From positions 21,672,033 to 21,736,032 of the forward strand of contig CM049309.1 in the NCBI GenBank assembly GCA_026874595.1: a stretch of DNA of 64,000 nucleotides, in the 5' to 3' direction. Origin of the DNA: Sipunculus nudus (taxonomy: Eukaryota > Annelida > Sipuncula > Golfingiida > Sipunculidae). Position 1 is the first letter of the stretch, and each line of letters begins with the position of its first letter. Of the stretch, positions 49,754 to 63,041 are shown piece by piece. The translations under genes and the position numbers were made by a program. Below the pieces are notes generated by a model. The model saw only the letters and a program-made list of their open reading frames with translations. It was not told the DNA's origin and did not search any database.

Positions 49754-52700
49754 CTATACAAATATACAAGAGACCATCCTTTTACTTGACAGCTTTAAAC
49801 TTACAGTAAAATCAAATGTTATACAGTCACTATTGTTTAGTCAAAGATACATTGTACAACTATAAAAGATATTACAGTAGAAAACCTTCTTTCTTCTTAT
49901 TAAGGTATTTATCTCTCAATTATCACCTGATCTCTGGCCAAGATTTTACCAACATAATGACCAAATGTCATTGTCAATATGAACACATTAGAAATAGTGA
50001 GAAGGGAAGAAATGACAAAATCTGAAAAATATTTACCAAGTTTAATGATAGATTTAAAGGCAATGTTAATGGTAAGGAGAGACAAAAACCCTTCTGTCCT
50101 CTTTTCAAGATGATAATAAATCATATCATGAATAAAATGACAGGACTAACAGAATTACAATATCCATTTTGAAAAAAAAATTCACTGTTTCATCACAAAA
50201 TCACTACAGAAAAGGTGAATACTACATTTTTTGCACATTGGTATTAATGTTACTAATATATCTTTTCTTTATATGTGATAATGAATAAAAAATGCATGAA
50301 CTCTGTTCTTTCATACAATGACTCCCTTTTAACAAAGGTCTTTCTGTTGGAGTTTAGATATACTAGGAAGTCATGATAATGTATTTGAATTGTAATTTTA
50401 CACTTTTTATCTGCCAATCTTATTACACACATTTTTCAATTCAAAATTATGCAGATTTATTTTTCAGAATAAAATAACAGCTAAAATATTCTTCACTTTG
50501 TCATCCTGCTCCTTGTGATGAATAAGAAATTCCTACTTCAGACTGGTTTAACTGATGTTTCCAGTGGATTTGGTTTAAGATAATAATCTCAAAATAATTG
50601 TGAGGATTTTCCTTTGGGTCTAACCATTATATTCACCCCGGTATACCTAACCTAGCTGTTCTTCAAGGCTATTGGATGGAGGATTTGTCTGCATCACTGT
50701 ACACTTACCAAAGCACTTGCTCTGGTTGGTGGCCCGGTCTACATACACCTTGGCGCTGATGACATTTCCGAAAGGCATGAACATCTGAGCGAGCTCGGCA
50801 TCCCCAAATTCTTGGGGCAGGTGGTATATAAACAGGTTGCACCCTTCAGGTCCTGTAACATGTATTACGTTTCATGTTAACTCTGCTTGCAGTTGGCAGC
50901 AACTACCCTCTATTTTAGATTTTCATATTGTCAACTGCAAAGGTACTACATCAGAGAGTTACATGGATTTTTTTAACAAATGTATAAACACTGACACAGG
51001 TGATACAAAATACAGAAAAGAAAGGAAAATATCCAGAAAAGGGTTGGGCATAAACCGGTAATTACTAAAGAACTGTGTAATTGAAGAAAGCTCAATAAAT
51101 GATACTAACCGGGTGGAGGCATTGTTTCCCAGGACTGGGCCGCTAGCTGGCCTCCCTGCTCGCATAACCTGAACCAGGGGCTTGTTGCCACATGAGAGAG
51201 TTGTAGGGACACACCTTGAATGGCAGTGATTAATAAACTGCATGTTTTGTTTCTTTACTTAAAAACATACAGATTGCTGCCTGCCTAGAACACTGGGCAA
51301 ATGAGAAACTCCACCTTCAGCCGAGATGGTCATTATGATACAGTTGACAGGGGTTAGTGGAAGCCAATTCATTTCCTAATGTTTGGTTCAGTTTGTAGCA
51401 CCTTTGCAATTAACTTAAATTTTGAAGTAATTGACTTATTGGCAGAGTACCCTAACCCCAACATGTGTCATTGTTTTCTCATTTGGTCAGGTGGCATATT
51501 CTAGACTTGATATTTTATGAAATTCTTTCAATATTTATTAATTAAAATCAAGCCAGATATTAATCTTATAGCTCACTTCCAACTTTATAAATTTTTATAA
51601 ATTATTAAATTTCAATTTCACTTAAGTTTACATTTAATATATCAATACCAAATGTGCATATAATTTGTGATTGAAGAAAATTTAACTGGTGATATAAATA
51701 TATATTGTATACATCTGCTTTGCCAAGCATAATCAAGAACCAGTCAAAATTTCTGCAGAAGTTTTGCTTTCAGTGATAAGGAATTTTACCCGGATGAATT
51801 CAACATGGCTCATTCATATTTAACCTTTCCCAAATGTTATATATACTATTCACAGTTATCTTCCCTTGGTCTTTTGACAAACTTATATTTTTAATTTGAG
51901 CTATCTGCAGGAGGGATCAACTGCTCTACACTTTTCAAGTGTTGAAAAAATGCTTGGCAAAGACAGGGATATGTAATATGTAAAAATACCATCTAGAAAC
52001 AAGCATGCCACCATGACCTCAAAATCTGCACCATGACGATGTGTGTGACCATGACAATGTTTCACCATAGCAACCAAGAGAAATACAACAAAGAGTAATA
52101 CATTACCGTAGATACCTTCTTTCTGAGCAGTTGGCACAAGGGTGGCATGCTGAGCCAGGGCTTGTTGAAACTGACCATAAGCAGCTGGGTAAGCAGCTGT
52201 AATATAAAAACAGTCAGTCAGTGCTGTCAAACAAAAAACATACCAACAAACAAATCTGTTAAGCTTGTGCATCATGAGTATTAAGAGAACTTTAACAGTT
52301 ATAAATTGATACACAAGACATCTTATGTTCCTATTTGTTGATATATGTTAAACTATATACTTAATAAATCTGCAATATTTCCAGCAATTAATAATTACAC
52401 AGGTTAATAGGTAATACAAGAGATTGACTTAAAGCTTCTTCAAATGCATGTTTGTCTAATAGTTATGTTTTACAACTCTACAAAAAAGCAAAGTAAGGCA
52501 AAGCCCAAGTGGTAGATTTGCATAAAGCTGAACAAGTGAGTAGAGTCCATGAACTATTAATTAATTAAACTGTGCAAATGTGTGTTAAATATATGCCAAG
52601 TCACAGTAACACTATTTTTTTCACACAATATAATATGTGACAATAATCAAAATTCCTTTACATTCATTAGCTAATTAGCTCAAAGTGAACTGTAAAACAC

Positions 52701-55700
52701 TTCCATTTTTACTTACAGGCACCCTACAGGTTTGAGTTTATCTTAACTGGTGTTTGACATTTATTTACTTTTGAATATCACTCAAACAGAAAGTAAAACA
52801 GTGGTAAGCTTCATACATGTTTAGATTTTTTTAACAACCTTTGCTTAAGTGTTTCATGATCTCAGGTAGCACATCATTGATTTCCTTGCAGGTGGTTCAA
52901 GCACACTAAAAAGTTAACAAACTGACAAGAGCACAAGGGAACAGCAAATCAATGGAAATTTGTTTCTCATGAATGAAATAGAATGTAAAAGGATGATATT
53001 ATTCATAATGTCAAACTTAGATTAACAGGAAACAAACTTGGTTATATTTTAGACTGTTCCTCTGTGTTGAAGGGGTTTCTTATTTATCAGGGTTTCATTT
53101 TGTGATAATTTTGCTCACATGATAATTGCAAATTCTAAACTTTTGAGAAGATAAAGCTAGCCACAGTATGAAGACTTGTAAGAATTGTATATAATGACAC
53201 AGCCCATGTAGTGAAGTGTTGTACAGTTCATGAAAAGAGGTAGTGCAAGAAGCAGGCAAATAAAGACGGGGAAGTATGACGCTGCACCTATACCAGCATA
53301 TTGCTGTACTCCAGCGTAGGCTTGCTGCAGGGGGTCAGCTGGCACGGCCTGGGCAACTGTAACACAACAAGTGCAAGGACTAGTTCACATGTCAGTCAGT
53401 TCTCATCCACAAATAACCAAGCTAAGAATTTACAAACTTTACATCCATCCACTTCTCAATGATGGCACAGCAGGTCATTACAAGAACTGTTTTTGTAGAT
53501 TCAAAAAACAATTTCATGCATCACAGTACAGTTTACTTGGTTTTTGTGATGATATGTGTTTTTTGTAGATTTCATGTACTACGTTTCTCAAAGTTTAGTG
53601 ATAATTTTTACAGAAAAGGGTGCGCTGATGTGATTTTTATATTTTCTGCTGGCCATGAAATCTACAAAATTGTTACGTACAATATTTCTGATTTCACAAT
53701 ACTCATTCACCAAAATAAAAAGGAGAAATTAAGGCTGAATCCATACCTGCTGGGTACTGGGCAACGCCGTTGGCGTAGACTTCGGCCCCCTGTCCGTTTG
53801 CCTGTGGCATCGGGAAGGCCGCCATGGCCGTGGGAGACAGCACAGTTGGCGGAGCACCATTAATGGTCGTGGTCCCAGCTGTGGCAATGAAAATAAAATA
53901 AAAACATATTCTACATTCTAAAGACAAAATGGCTGTCAGAGATGGCCCCTCATCATCAGAAGCCTGAGTGAAACTGGAAGGTCCAACAATAAAGAGTGAC
54001 AACTGGTGACAAAATATGGCACTGCTAATCCTCTTTTGTTTTCAAGTTTGTTCAAACAATCTTTTTCTATTCAACTGAAACAGTGAAGTGTTTAATATAC
54101 ATTCAGTTTGTGCAATATGTGACCTGGGAAGTTTTTACTTTCTTGATAAATTCTGCATTCATATATCATTCATATATTCATTAAGTTATTTGCAAATTAT
54201 AAAATATCACTGAAAAGCAAACCGTTCAACAAAAAGTTAGTAAAAAGTTGTATTTACCTAATGATGCCACATATTATTTTTTTAAACATACACGGCATAA
54301 ATGTAAAAATGATAAGCTGAACTTTAAAACCCAATGTTAGTGGGAGCCATGTCTAAATGTGATGAAAATAAAAACACAAAAGCAAGCAATAATTAATCAA
54401 AAAGCACTCATTACACTCACCACATCTGGTTAAAACACTTGTTTTCTTTTTCAAAGTAAATACTAACATTATACCCTGTGACACTTGATTTCTAAAAATT
54501 ATTCCAAATGTATATTTTCTACAAAATAAGTCCCATGATAAAGCCAAAATGTGGTATATAACTGAGAGTCCTGAATTTTGAACAAGTGAAACTGTTTGTC
54601 ACAAATTTTATACAAATAAAGAAACAGTCACTCATTTTTAATTAAAAGAAAATTACCCTGCAGCCCATTAAATAATAAAACACCAGCACTCCTTTAACAT
54701 GGTCCATGCACTTGTACAGGATGCAGACAGAAGCATAGAGCATGCCTGAGTAGAGGTACATACACTCACCGGTAGTGGTGGGGGTGATGGCAGCAGTGGT
54801 CAGTCCATTGGGGACTGCCAGTGGACTGATCTGTTGTACCTGTGCGGCTGCCAGCGCTGCCATGGGGTTCACATAGGTTGGGGTACCACCAGGGGTGTGG
54901 GTGGTGGCTGCTGCCACCAGTGCAGCCTGCTGCTGCATCAACTGCTGTAGATGGAAAAAATAAAGGTCAAACAACTTCCAGGACAAGGTCATATGTTTAA
55001 AAAATATCATTACATTCTACTTAAATACATGATATAAAATTGTTGAACATTAACCATAGTGAATATACTTTATTAGGAAATAATTATATCTTGTAGTTGA
55101 AGACTGCTATATCAAGTGCATATTTCAAAATAATAGTTTAGTTTCACAAATGGACTATACTATTACCTTTGTTTAATAATTATTAAAGACCATTTCAGTC
55201 ATAGGAGTCTGATAACATGTTAACCGTTACTTGTTTCATATTATATGAACACTAATAATGAAAGAAATAGAGACATAGTCAAAATACATATGGAAAATAA
55301 ATGCATCCAGCCATTTGGTTTCTATCATAAAGCTTAAGAACAGTTCAATCAGGTACCAACCAACCAGGACAAATCAACCATGGTCATGTGTTCATTCATA
55401 CTTCAATTTATTAACTGATTTAACAATTTTCTTACAGACAAGAATGAATAGTAAATTTGACCATTGAATTCACTGGAATAACTTTCTTTTTCAGTGGTCA
55501 TTTATAGACTGAAAGTTTTTTAAAATTCCAACCGGCTGGTAACAGGTGTGTAAGTGAAAGCATAAAGGGGTAAAGTAAGTAATAGCATTAATGTATTTGA
55601 AAGATTAAAGAAAAGAGCTACACTCAGAGAAGTTATGAATTACTACGGGACACTTAAGCAGGAAATTTAGGAAGAACCTTTGTTATCATTTAAAGAGTCT

Positions 55701-58700
55701 ATGTATACTAGATTGAGCCACAAGCATGCGGGCCCTTATGATAAAACTACAGAAAACTCCCCAGGTTCCACAAATGTAAGTGTGCCTGTCATACATGGTA
55801 TTACACATGTATAACATGTTTGTTATACATGGTATTACAAGTGTATACACATGCTTGTTATACATATGCAGGCCTGAGGAGCAAGGATAAATAGTTGATG
55901 TGCACTCACGGAAGTGTCTACCTGAGCGTAAGCTCCGTAAGCACCAAACTGAGACAGGGCCAGTGGGTTTAAGAGACCCAGGGGGCCAGCCATTTGCTGC
56001 ATGCGCCTTAGCTGCCTTTCCTTCTCAGTATCCGCGAATTTCACCACAAGGCTGGACGATGCACCCTGAAGAGAACGGAACTATTTATTTCGTACAGCAA
56101 AACCAGTCGACATAACCACTATACATCTGATATATGATCTTATCTTCTTGATTTAACTGATTTTAAATAAATGTATTTTACAAATATCTGAATGTAAAAC
56201 AATATATAGCACAAATATCTGAATGTAAAACTCTTTCTATTCTCTTCATTATATCTGAAACAAAAGATATTAAAAGATATAAACCATATTTCAAAATATT
56301 CCCTTTCACTTAAATGATACTGGCTTAATAACAAAATAGTAAACTGCAACTGCAGCCATATCTCAAAATAAATTGATGTAATAATGATCTGGTGGACTGA
56401 GTATGTCACATGGTAATGACCAGACAATTTCACATATAATGTCAGTACAAACACAGGAAAATTTATAAAGCCTTTTGTGGTTCCTGTAGGATTGGCTGAT
56501 GTGCTTGTCCATTCAGATACAACTAAAAAGTACTCAGTTTCAAATAAATATGTAAATAAACAGCAGTCTCATTAAATTATTTATGTTGTAACTGGCAAAA
56601 ACCCAACAACCTCAGGTGTGAATAGTGTTTGGTAATCACGATGAACAATCCTGAAACCACCGAGGCACCTGGACCTGTGAGACTGCAGGCACCACAAGAC
56701 AACACGATCAGATTCATTAACTGCTCTTCAGTGTTTTTATAAGTAAAGGGAATGTCCATGCATTATCCATGTTGTTTAAGTCTCAACAGAACTCTGGTAA
56801 TTTGATAGAAGTTAGATTTATGTCTGAATGCATGAGTAACAGGTTAACCTGAAACAAATATTGTATGCATTCACATGTATCACAATATTTCTTTTAGTTC
56901 TTTAAAATGCCTCCAGATGGCAGTATGATTTCATTACAAATAGGTCTTGTGACTTTATATATTATGATAATTATATTCTTTTTTGCAACATGATCTTTCA
57001 TTATTAGCACAGTGTTTTACCCAAAAGCAAAACATTTAAATTACTTCTTCCCCAAGAAATACTTAAAATTACCTAAAATGACACCTGAGATTTACTGGAA
57101 TGTTTCTACATTTTAGTAATTCAGTTTGGTGTTGTCTCAATCTAGGCAGAAATAGAATATGTGAGAGATCACATTCTAAGGTTGAGCAAAGGCTATGTCG
57201 AAAAGGTGAAGCAAGAGAAGTTCTATAAAGACCTCAAAATGTGGCTTGACTGGCAAAAGATCAGTGGTAAGCTGAACCCCAGTATAATCACCCCACTAGA
57301 GAAAGTGGGGGAGGGGTAGAAAGGCTCGGGAGCTCTGCAGCGCCCGACTGCAAAAGTAAAATACGGGCCTTCCATCGGATGAGGACGTAAAATGGTGGTC
57401 CCGTGTCCAGAAGGGGACGGGCACGTAAAAGACCCCATACTGTTTTTCGATAGAAGAGTAGGCCAGCCTGTTGCCGGCAGTATGGAACCAGGCCCTGTAG
57501 AGCCAGCCGTTTTGTGGATAAAGGTTGAGGGGATCCCGAAAGAATCAGGGACAAGGCTCCGAGACGTAAAAAAACGGGGGTCTGGTTAGGACCAGCAGGG
57601 ACAAGGCTCAAGCATTATGGCACAAGCACCAGAGAAGGCTCCCGAGAAGGCTCCGATCGAACGAAAACTGTACCTGGTCGAAAGGGACAAGGCTCAGGGG
57701 TGGACTTACGGTAGTCCAGGGGTAGTCCAATGACGCTTGGACATTACTGGCAGGTTGCTAGGCTCAGGCTCCCGGGAATAACTGGGGGATTCCCGGGTGC
57801 CAGACGGTCAGCGAGGGCGGGCTGGCGTGTCAGTTCTGGCGACCTCAGTGCAAAAAGGGGGGTACCCGAAGAAGCAAAACTGCGGCGTAAAAACCCTAGT
57901 TATTGCCTGAGCAGTGTAACGGACATGGCATGGTGTTGTCTTGTCTTCCCATGTTAACTACATGACCTGTTATAGCATGGCACATACAGAAAATACACAA
58001 AAGATTACCTGCCAAAAGTATCAGTTACAATCAACAGCGGACATGAAGAAAATCAATTTCTCTGACTGAGACTGCTTCTGTACCTACTCACTGTGTTACC
58101 TGTGGTGTGCGTGATACAGAGCTAAGGAGATGTCACTTGTATTGTAGAGTAACACACCAAACTTGAATCATGTCTGCTTCATGTACTTTTTATGCAAATG
58201 TAAATGACCTGACACTCACAGATTCAACAATGAGTTACTTAATATTAGATATGGTCATGATATCTACAAAAAGCCACCATGGCATGTAATGTGTGGTGCT
58301 GCCATATTAAGCAGAGGTAGTGGATCTAGAGGTTTGATTTGATCTGCGGATCAAAGTGGATTTATGTTTGTTATCCTATCTATTATGAATGAAATCTAAA
58401 GCTGGGTCTTATGAACACCTCCCAGTGAACAAAATCCACCTGTTCCACACATCAATGGCACGCCTCAGGATACCAGCTTCTAAAATTCTAATGTGAGAAT
58501 GCCTGTTAACGAGATCAATAAAAACGACCTCATCCAGGAATGGTCACCTGCTTCAGGTTCAATACATGCTGTTATTACACATTCACCCAGCCCCATGCTC
58601 CATTTATGGATCAGAAGTGAGAAAACAATGTGCGCTGACAGCCATTTACCTAATCCATAAGCCCCCATTTGCTGGACTGCACAAAACACAATGTTTCATT

Positions 58701-61700
58701 TAATTTAACTAGCCTCTACAGAACACCCCTTTCAGAGGTGCCTGCACTGAATTTTTTATTTGTCAATTTGGTGTCCTGTAGTGTTCTCTCACTAGATAAA
58801 CCAGAACAGGTTTTTCATGGTGATCTATTCAGGACCAAGTTACCCTGAAATCAGCGAAGAATAGTACATTTGTTGATTATATTAGGTGAGTACAGGACAT
58901 CCATTACTGGAGATGGAGAATGCTAACCCAAGCCCTCCAGGCCCAAAGTGCTTTCCCTCACACTGATCATGTTCTTTACTTGGTTAAAACTTGTTGCAAA
59001 CAGGAGGCTGTTACAGGGCTCTGTGGGGAGAGCCTTAATGTAATACTACTTTACCACCTGCCAGTCACTTCTCTTAACTGAACTCACAGAAAACAGCTCC
59101 TGTGCTGGCACCAGTTGCTCTGTCCGTATTCCTAATCAATGGGGATTGAAAAAATAGTCTTCAGCCACCCACAATATCATGGCGGACAGACCCTCACTGA
59201 GAACTAGGTGATGCTACCAAAATCCTCGAAATGATCAGGACCAAAGATTCCCATAAATAATAACAAGAACTGTATACAAGTCCTCCTGGAGCAGACCAAG
59301 AAGCTGCTCGCATTACATTTCACAATCCCCTCAAGACTTGTGATGCCAAATACAACACCAAAGGCACACGCCTCAACAGGCAAACAAAAATGGGACCCAT
59401 CTGAACTGAAAGCCAGCTGAAGCCTGGAGTCTCTGTCTGGTGACAGATGAGAGCCTGAGCTCAAGCCATCCATCCCAGCCATATTGTGGTTTTAAGAGCT
59501 GCGTCTGGATGGTTTCAATAAGGCCAGCCCAGCTCTTGTGATTGAAGCTAGCTCTCTATGATCATCATTAAAAATTGCCAGACAAAGCGGCTGCAGGTGT
59601 CAGCTACAGTCCTGACAGAAATTAATGAAAATTTATCACAGGTGACTGCATTGACCACAGAATAAAGGAATGGAAAACACCATTTTTGAAGATCTCTTAG
59701 CCTAGCTAGGTCTGTGAAACCATCATTTATTCAAACACATTTCTTTATTTACTGAAGTCTGTGTACAAATGTATTTAACCAGTGAATGCATCAACCAGAG
59801 GTTTCCCATTTATGATCTCACAGAATGCCCACAAGAGATATTACTCATGAGTTCGTCATTCATAGCTCACCATTATGCAGGTGAATTCTGTATGTATGAG
59901 ACACTGTCTTGTCAACTGACGTTACCATGGTTATTACTAATTAATCAATCAAATGTGAATTAACCATATGATGAAAGACGTCAGAACTGATTACTCAACA
60001 TGTATCTGGAGTGAACTTTATATTCCATTTCATGTTCCTGCCAGAGTGAACTAGCCAGATACGTGCTGACATATAAAGTTATTACTGTGAGTTTAATGGC
60101 CTCACCACTGCTAAATCATACTCATCCTCTCTGTAATGTAAACATTTTTGGTTGATAAAACTCCCGGTCATGTGCCTGTATTCCCAGATACAATGATCTC
60201 AGCGAGCTTCATTTCATCTACCAGTGGTTTTGATAATTGAACCCACTGAACCCACACAGTCAGCTACAGCATGATTGCTTGTAAGCCCCCACTTATTGAA
60301 TCTCCAGGCGGTGGGATCTGTAGGAACAGACTTAGGGCTCCAGTGAGACAACTTCCAGTAGTAACTATAATTCATCAATAATATGTACTGTGTAGTACAT
60401 CACCAGACAGGAGAAAGCCACCACCAAACCACAACCAGTGAATGTTGTCTTCTTGTTATTCACTTTGTGAATCTTAATTTTGTTCATGTCTCAATCCTTG
60501 CTGATAAGGGAAGCACCAGCCCTGTTGCTGCCCATTAACATGAAATTGCAAGGATCTATCACAGCATTAAATCAGACCAACTATTTGTGTAACTTAATTT
60601 CTAGTGAACTTTTAGAGTCTTTTTGACACAAGAAAAAGCTTGCATAGCATATTCATGCACAAATTCAAAGACACTGAAGCGATACAGACATATCACCACC
60701 ATGAATCCATGTGACAACGTTACTGGTTCAGCGTGTATACCACCTGATCTGAAACTGAGATTACAAGTTCGTGCTGGTTGTCAAGTTGGCCATACAATCA
60801 TCAATAAACTGAAGGGATATTAAAATGAATGCAGCATTCACTAAGTCAGAGATACTCTATAATCTTTTCTATGCTATTCAAACTCTGCTACATGGGTGGA
60901 TTGTTCTGTTTTGTAGACAACTGGCTGATAAAACAACTCAGAATTGCATTTATTGATCAAAGAACAAAAGTGTGGTTGTCATGTGTATTTAAATAAAGTA
61001 ATCACCATATAAAGCAGAAGATAAGAATATATTTGTGACATTTGCTGGCAGTGCTTCACGTTTCATTTAATGTGACATGGTCACAGCCACATAAGGGTGT
61101 TCCTGACCTGCCCGCTCAGATTTTCATGCATATCCAAGCTGTTCCCAATCAGGTCTCATCAAGAGGATTTGTTGCTAGGCGTCACCCTGTCAAGTGTTAA
61201 CACTGGAGCCACGGATATTGCATGCAGCAGAAAGCAAAATTGTTTGGCTTGACCCCTGTGCCATCTTGCCTCACCACAAATGTATTGATCCACCATCTGA
61301 TTCATATTTAGGTCAAATCACTCCTTCACCCATGAAGCCCAACGGAGGGGCATTTTATGGCCGTGGCCAGACAAATGTTGTCTGCTATGTCATCAGTAAA
61401 GCACCCAGTGAATCTGGCTCCATTCTGAAACTGGTGTGGAGTGACCGTGTTGTACTAAACACCTAACCCCAACATGATGGATAGGGCAGTCTTTTGTTGT
61501 AGAAGAATTGTTCATGTGGCAGGATTCAAGTGCCAGGCCCTTCATCAGCGACATCACCTGGAAGCTTAGTCTTCTGATCATAGCAAGTCAAGCCTGCTGA
61601 GCCTAAACACCAAACCCCTGATGGATCAGTGTTACTCTGAATCCCTGACTGAGCAGACCCAGGCCTCAGAGCTTGACTAATCATGCCCTGATGGAAGAAG

Positions 61701-63041
61701 CATTCTGTTAAAACTCCTTGACAAGCCGTCTCAGATTCAGCAGCCGGACTTCCATTATAATGATAACTATCACTAAGCTCACCAAGGTAATATTGTTCAT
61801 AACTGAACTGATGAAGATGATATTGTCCATAACTGAGCTGACTAGGGTGATATTGTCCATAACTGAGCTGACTAGGGTAATATTGTCCATAACTGAGCTG
61901 ACTATAGGGTGATATTGTATACAACTGAGTTGACTATAGGGTGATATTGTCCATAACTGAGCTGACTTTGGTGATATTGTCAATAACTGAGCTGACTAGG
62001 GTGATATTGTCCGTAACTGAGCTGACTAGGGTAATATTGTCCATAACTGAGCTGACTATAGGGTGATATTGTATACAACTGAGTTGACTATAGGGTGATA
62101 TTGTCCATAACTGAGCTGACTATGGTGATATTGTCAATAACTGAGCTGACTATGGTGATATTGTCAATAACTGAGCTGACTATGGTGATATTGTCAATAA
62201 CTGAGCTGACTAGGGTAATATTGTCCATAACTGAGTTGACTATAGGGTGATATTGTCCATAACTGAGTTGACTATAGGGTGATATTGTCAATAACTGAGC
62301 TGACTATGGTGATATTGTCAATAACTGAGCTGACTATGGTGATATTGTCAATAACTGAGCTGACTATGGTGATATTGTCAATAACTGAGCTGACTAGGGT
62401 GATATTGTCCATAATTGAGCTTTCTAGGGTGATACTGTCTATAATTGAGCTGATGTGAGTCTTATTGTCCATTACTGAGGATATATATAATGGGAACATT
62501 ACTTATTTTTGTTGATAATAACATAGTTGCTGTGAGAAACTATTGATAAATATACATATAAACGTAATTTGTCTGTAATTGTGCTATTGTTGTCATTGTA
62601 AAAAAATTGTGGATATAATGATGTACATGACATTAAAGGCTCAAAATGGACAAGACAGCCATGTTTCAAATCATGCTTAGTTTGTTAAGTGTATCCAGAT
62701 TCACATCATCACAAAAAACCTGGTCAGCTGTAAAATTATGATTGACAAAATTGATAAACACTGAAGTCAAGCTTTTACATGGAGTTGGCCTATCTGGCTT
62801 CATGTTAATGTACAGACTTGCCTTGTTTAAATCCCAACATGATATAATAGCACTTTCAAGGAATCAATCATGTTTCATTTTATTGTTATGGGGGATTAGA
62901 ATGAGGTCATGTACTCACTCTTGAATGATATGATTTTTTATGATGTCCAGAGAGTACTTACTGGCATTGTCTGACTGCCGTGGAGAGCATTAATAGCAGC
63001 CTGGGCTTCTGTGTGGGCTCCAAATTTCACAAAGGCACAGC
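49626..63041 (-). CDS. CELF: CELF/Bruno RNA-binding protein, 3' part (RRM2 end, linker, RRM3)
   Basis: Exons 62962-63041, 55922-56065, 54770-54944, 53747-53878, 53294-53356, 52116-52196, 50709-50852 and 49626-49753 join in frame for 314 residues to the TGA. CELF proteins bind GU-rich RNA and control splicing, stability and translation in nucleus and cytoplasm. The first exon has the RRM2 RNP1 GCAFVKF; the second has [20 protein letters not shown], the RRM2-linker signature. The linker is Ala/Gln/Pro-rich ([26 protein letters not shown]). RRM3 has RNP2 LFIYHL and RNP1 KCFGFVSF, and the protein ends with [25 protein letters not shown] residues found across the family. The linker and the [11 protein letters not shown] motif favour the CELF3-6 (bru-3) branch over CELF1/2. 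RRM1 and the first part of RRM2 lie beyond the right edge. Confidence 0.95.
50709..50852 (-). CDS. CELF: CELF exon: RRM3 first part
   Basis: 144 nt from acceptor TGTTACAG to donor TTTG|GTAAGT. Encodes [20 protein letters not shown] and on to TNQSKCF. Confidence 0.95.
51110..51214 (-). CDS. CELF: Candidate CELF cassette exon, 35 codons
   Basis: 105 nt between acceptor CCATTCAAG and donor CCCG|GTTAGT. Phase 1 in and phase 1 out, exactly fitting the flanking exons, with no stop in that frame. It would add 35 residues, beginning [15 protein letters not shown], between the linker and RRM3. The stretch is clearly GC-richer than the surrounding intron. I do not recall this peptide from other CELF proteins, so it may be lineage-specific or a non-coding island. 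Confidence 0.45.
52116..52196 (-). CDS. CELF: CELF exon: AAYPAAYGQ to QKE
   Basis: 81 nt from acceptor ATTACAG to donor GAAG|GTATCT. Encodes [20 protein letters not shown] and PTAQKE. Confidence 0.9.
53294..53356 (-). CDS. CELF: CELF exon: [13 protein letters not shown]
   Basis: 63 nt from acceptor TGTTACAG to donor GCTG|GTATAG. Encodes [20 protein letters not shown], the family's conserved linker motif. Confidence 0.92.
53747..53878 (-). CDS. CELF: CELF exon: linker
   Basis: 132 nt from acceptor TGCCACAG to donor CAGCAG|GTATGG. Encodes [20 protein letters not shown] and [12 protein letters not shown], which resembles the CELF3-6 linker (LYPNGVHPYPA type). Confidence 0.9.
54770..54944 (-). 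CDS. CELF: CELF exon: Ala/Gln-rich linker, NAGNAG acceptor
   Basis: 175 nt (172 if the second acceptor is used). The boundary reads CTACAGCAG, so either AG can serve, adding or removing one Gln. Donor CCG|GTGAGT. Encodes [20 protein letters not shown] and an Ala/Thr-rich continuation. Confidence 0.9.
55922..56065 (-). CDS. CELF: CELF exon: [11 protein letters not shown] segment
   Basis: 144 nt from acceptor CTCTTCAG to donor CTCAG|GTAGAC. Encodes [20 protein letters not shown] and then [20 protein letters not shown]. Confidence 0.94.
57290..57900. repeat. GC-rich repeat-like block in a CELF intron
   Basis: About 600 bp of clearly higher GC than the intron around it. It contains GATGAGGACGTAAAATGGTG, then GGTCCCGTGTCC and GGCACGTAAAAGACCCCAT, a spacing I associate with conserved core segments of invertebrate SINE families. 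GGGACAAGGCTC recurs three times (about 57550, 57598, 57683). No complete reading frame. Confidence 0.5.
61780..62480. repeat. 30-33-bp minisatellite, about 24 copies
   Basis: The unit is ATAACTGAGCTGACTATGGT plus GATATTGTCA, with a 33-bp variant carrying CTATAGGG and a TATACAAC variant. A block of about four units (about 61860-61965) recurs at about 62030-62135, so multi-unit duplication has occurred. Several ORFs on both strands come only from the repeat. Confidence 0.95.
62962..63041 (-). CDS. CELF: CELF exon: end of RRM2
   Basis: 80 nt from acceptor TTTTGCAG to donor GCCA|GTAAGT. Encodes [23 protein letters not shown]1 and helix 2 of RRM2. Confidence 0.93.

Larger units (their letters stand above)
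56066..62961 (-). other. CELF intron, 6.9 kb
   Basis: Holds the GC-rich block at 57290-57900 and the minisatellite at 61780-62480. I see no further exon with CELF similarity. The ORFs at 58480, 59204 and 60623 resemble nothing known. Confidence 0.7.

Noticed and set aside
51170..51190. Alternative acceptor CTGGTTCAG within the candidate CELF cassette exon
   Set aside because: Using it with the required phase runs into a TAG, so the TTCAAG acceptor at 51215-51220 was preferred.
61526..62499. Several ORFs with LSYGQYHP or [10 protein letters not shown] repeats
   Set aside because: They come from the 30-33-bp minisatellite read in different frames.
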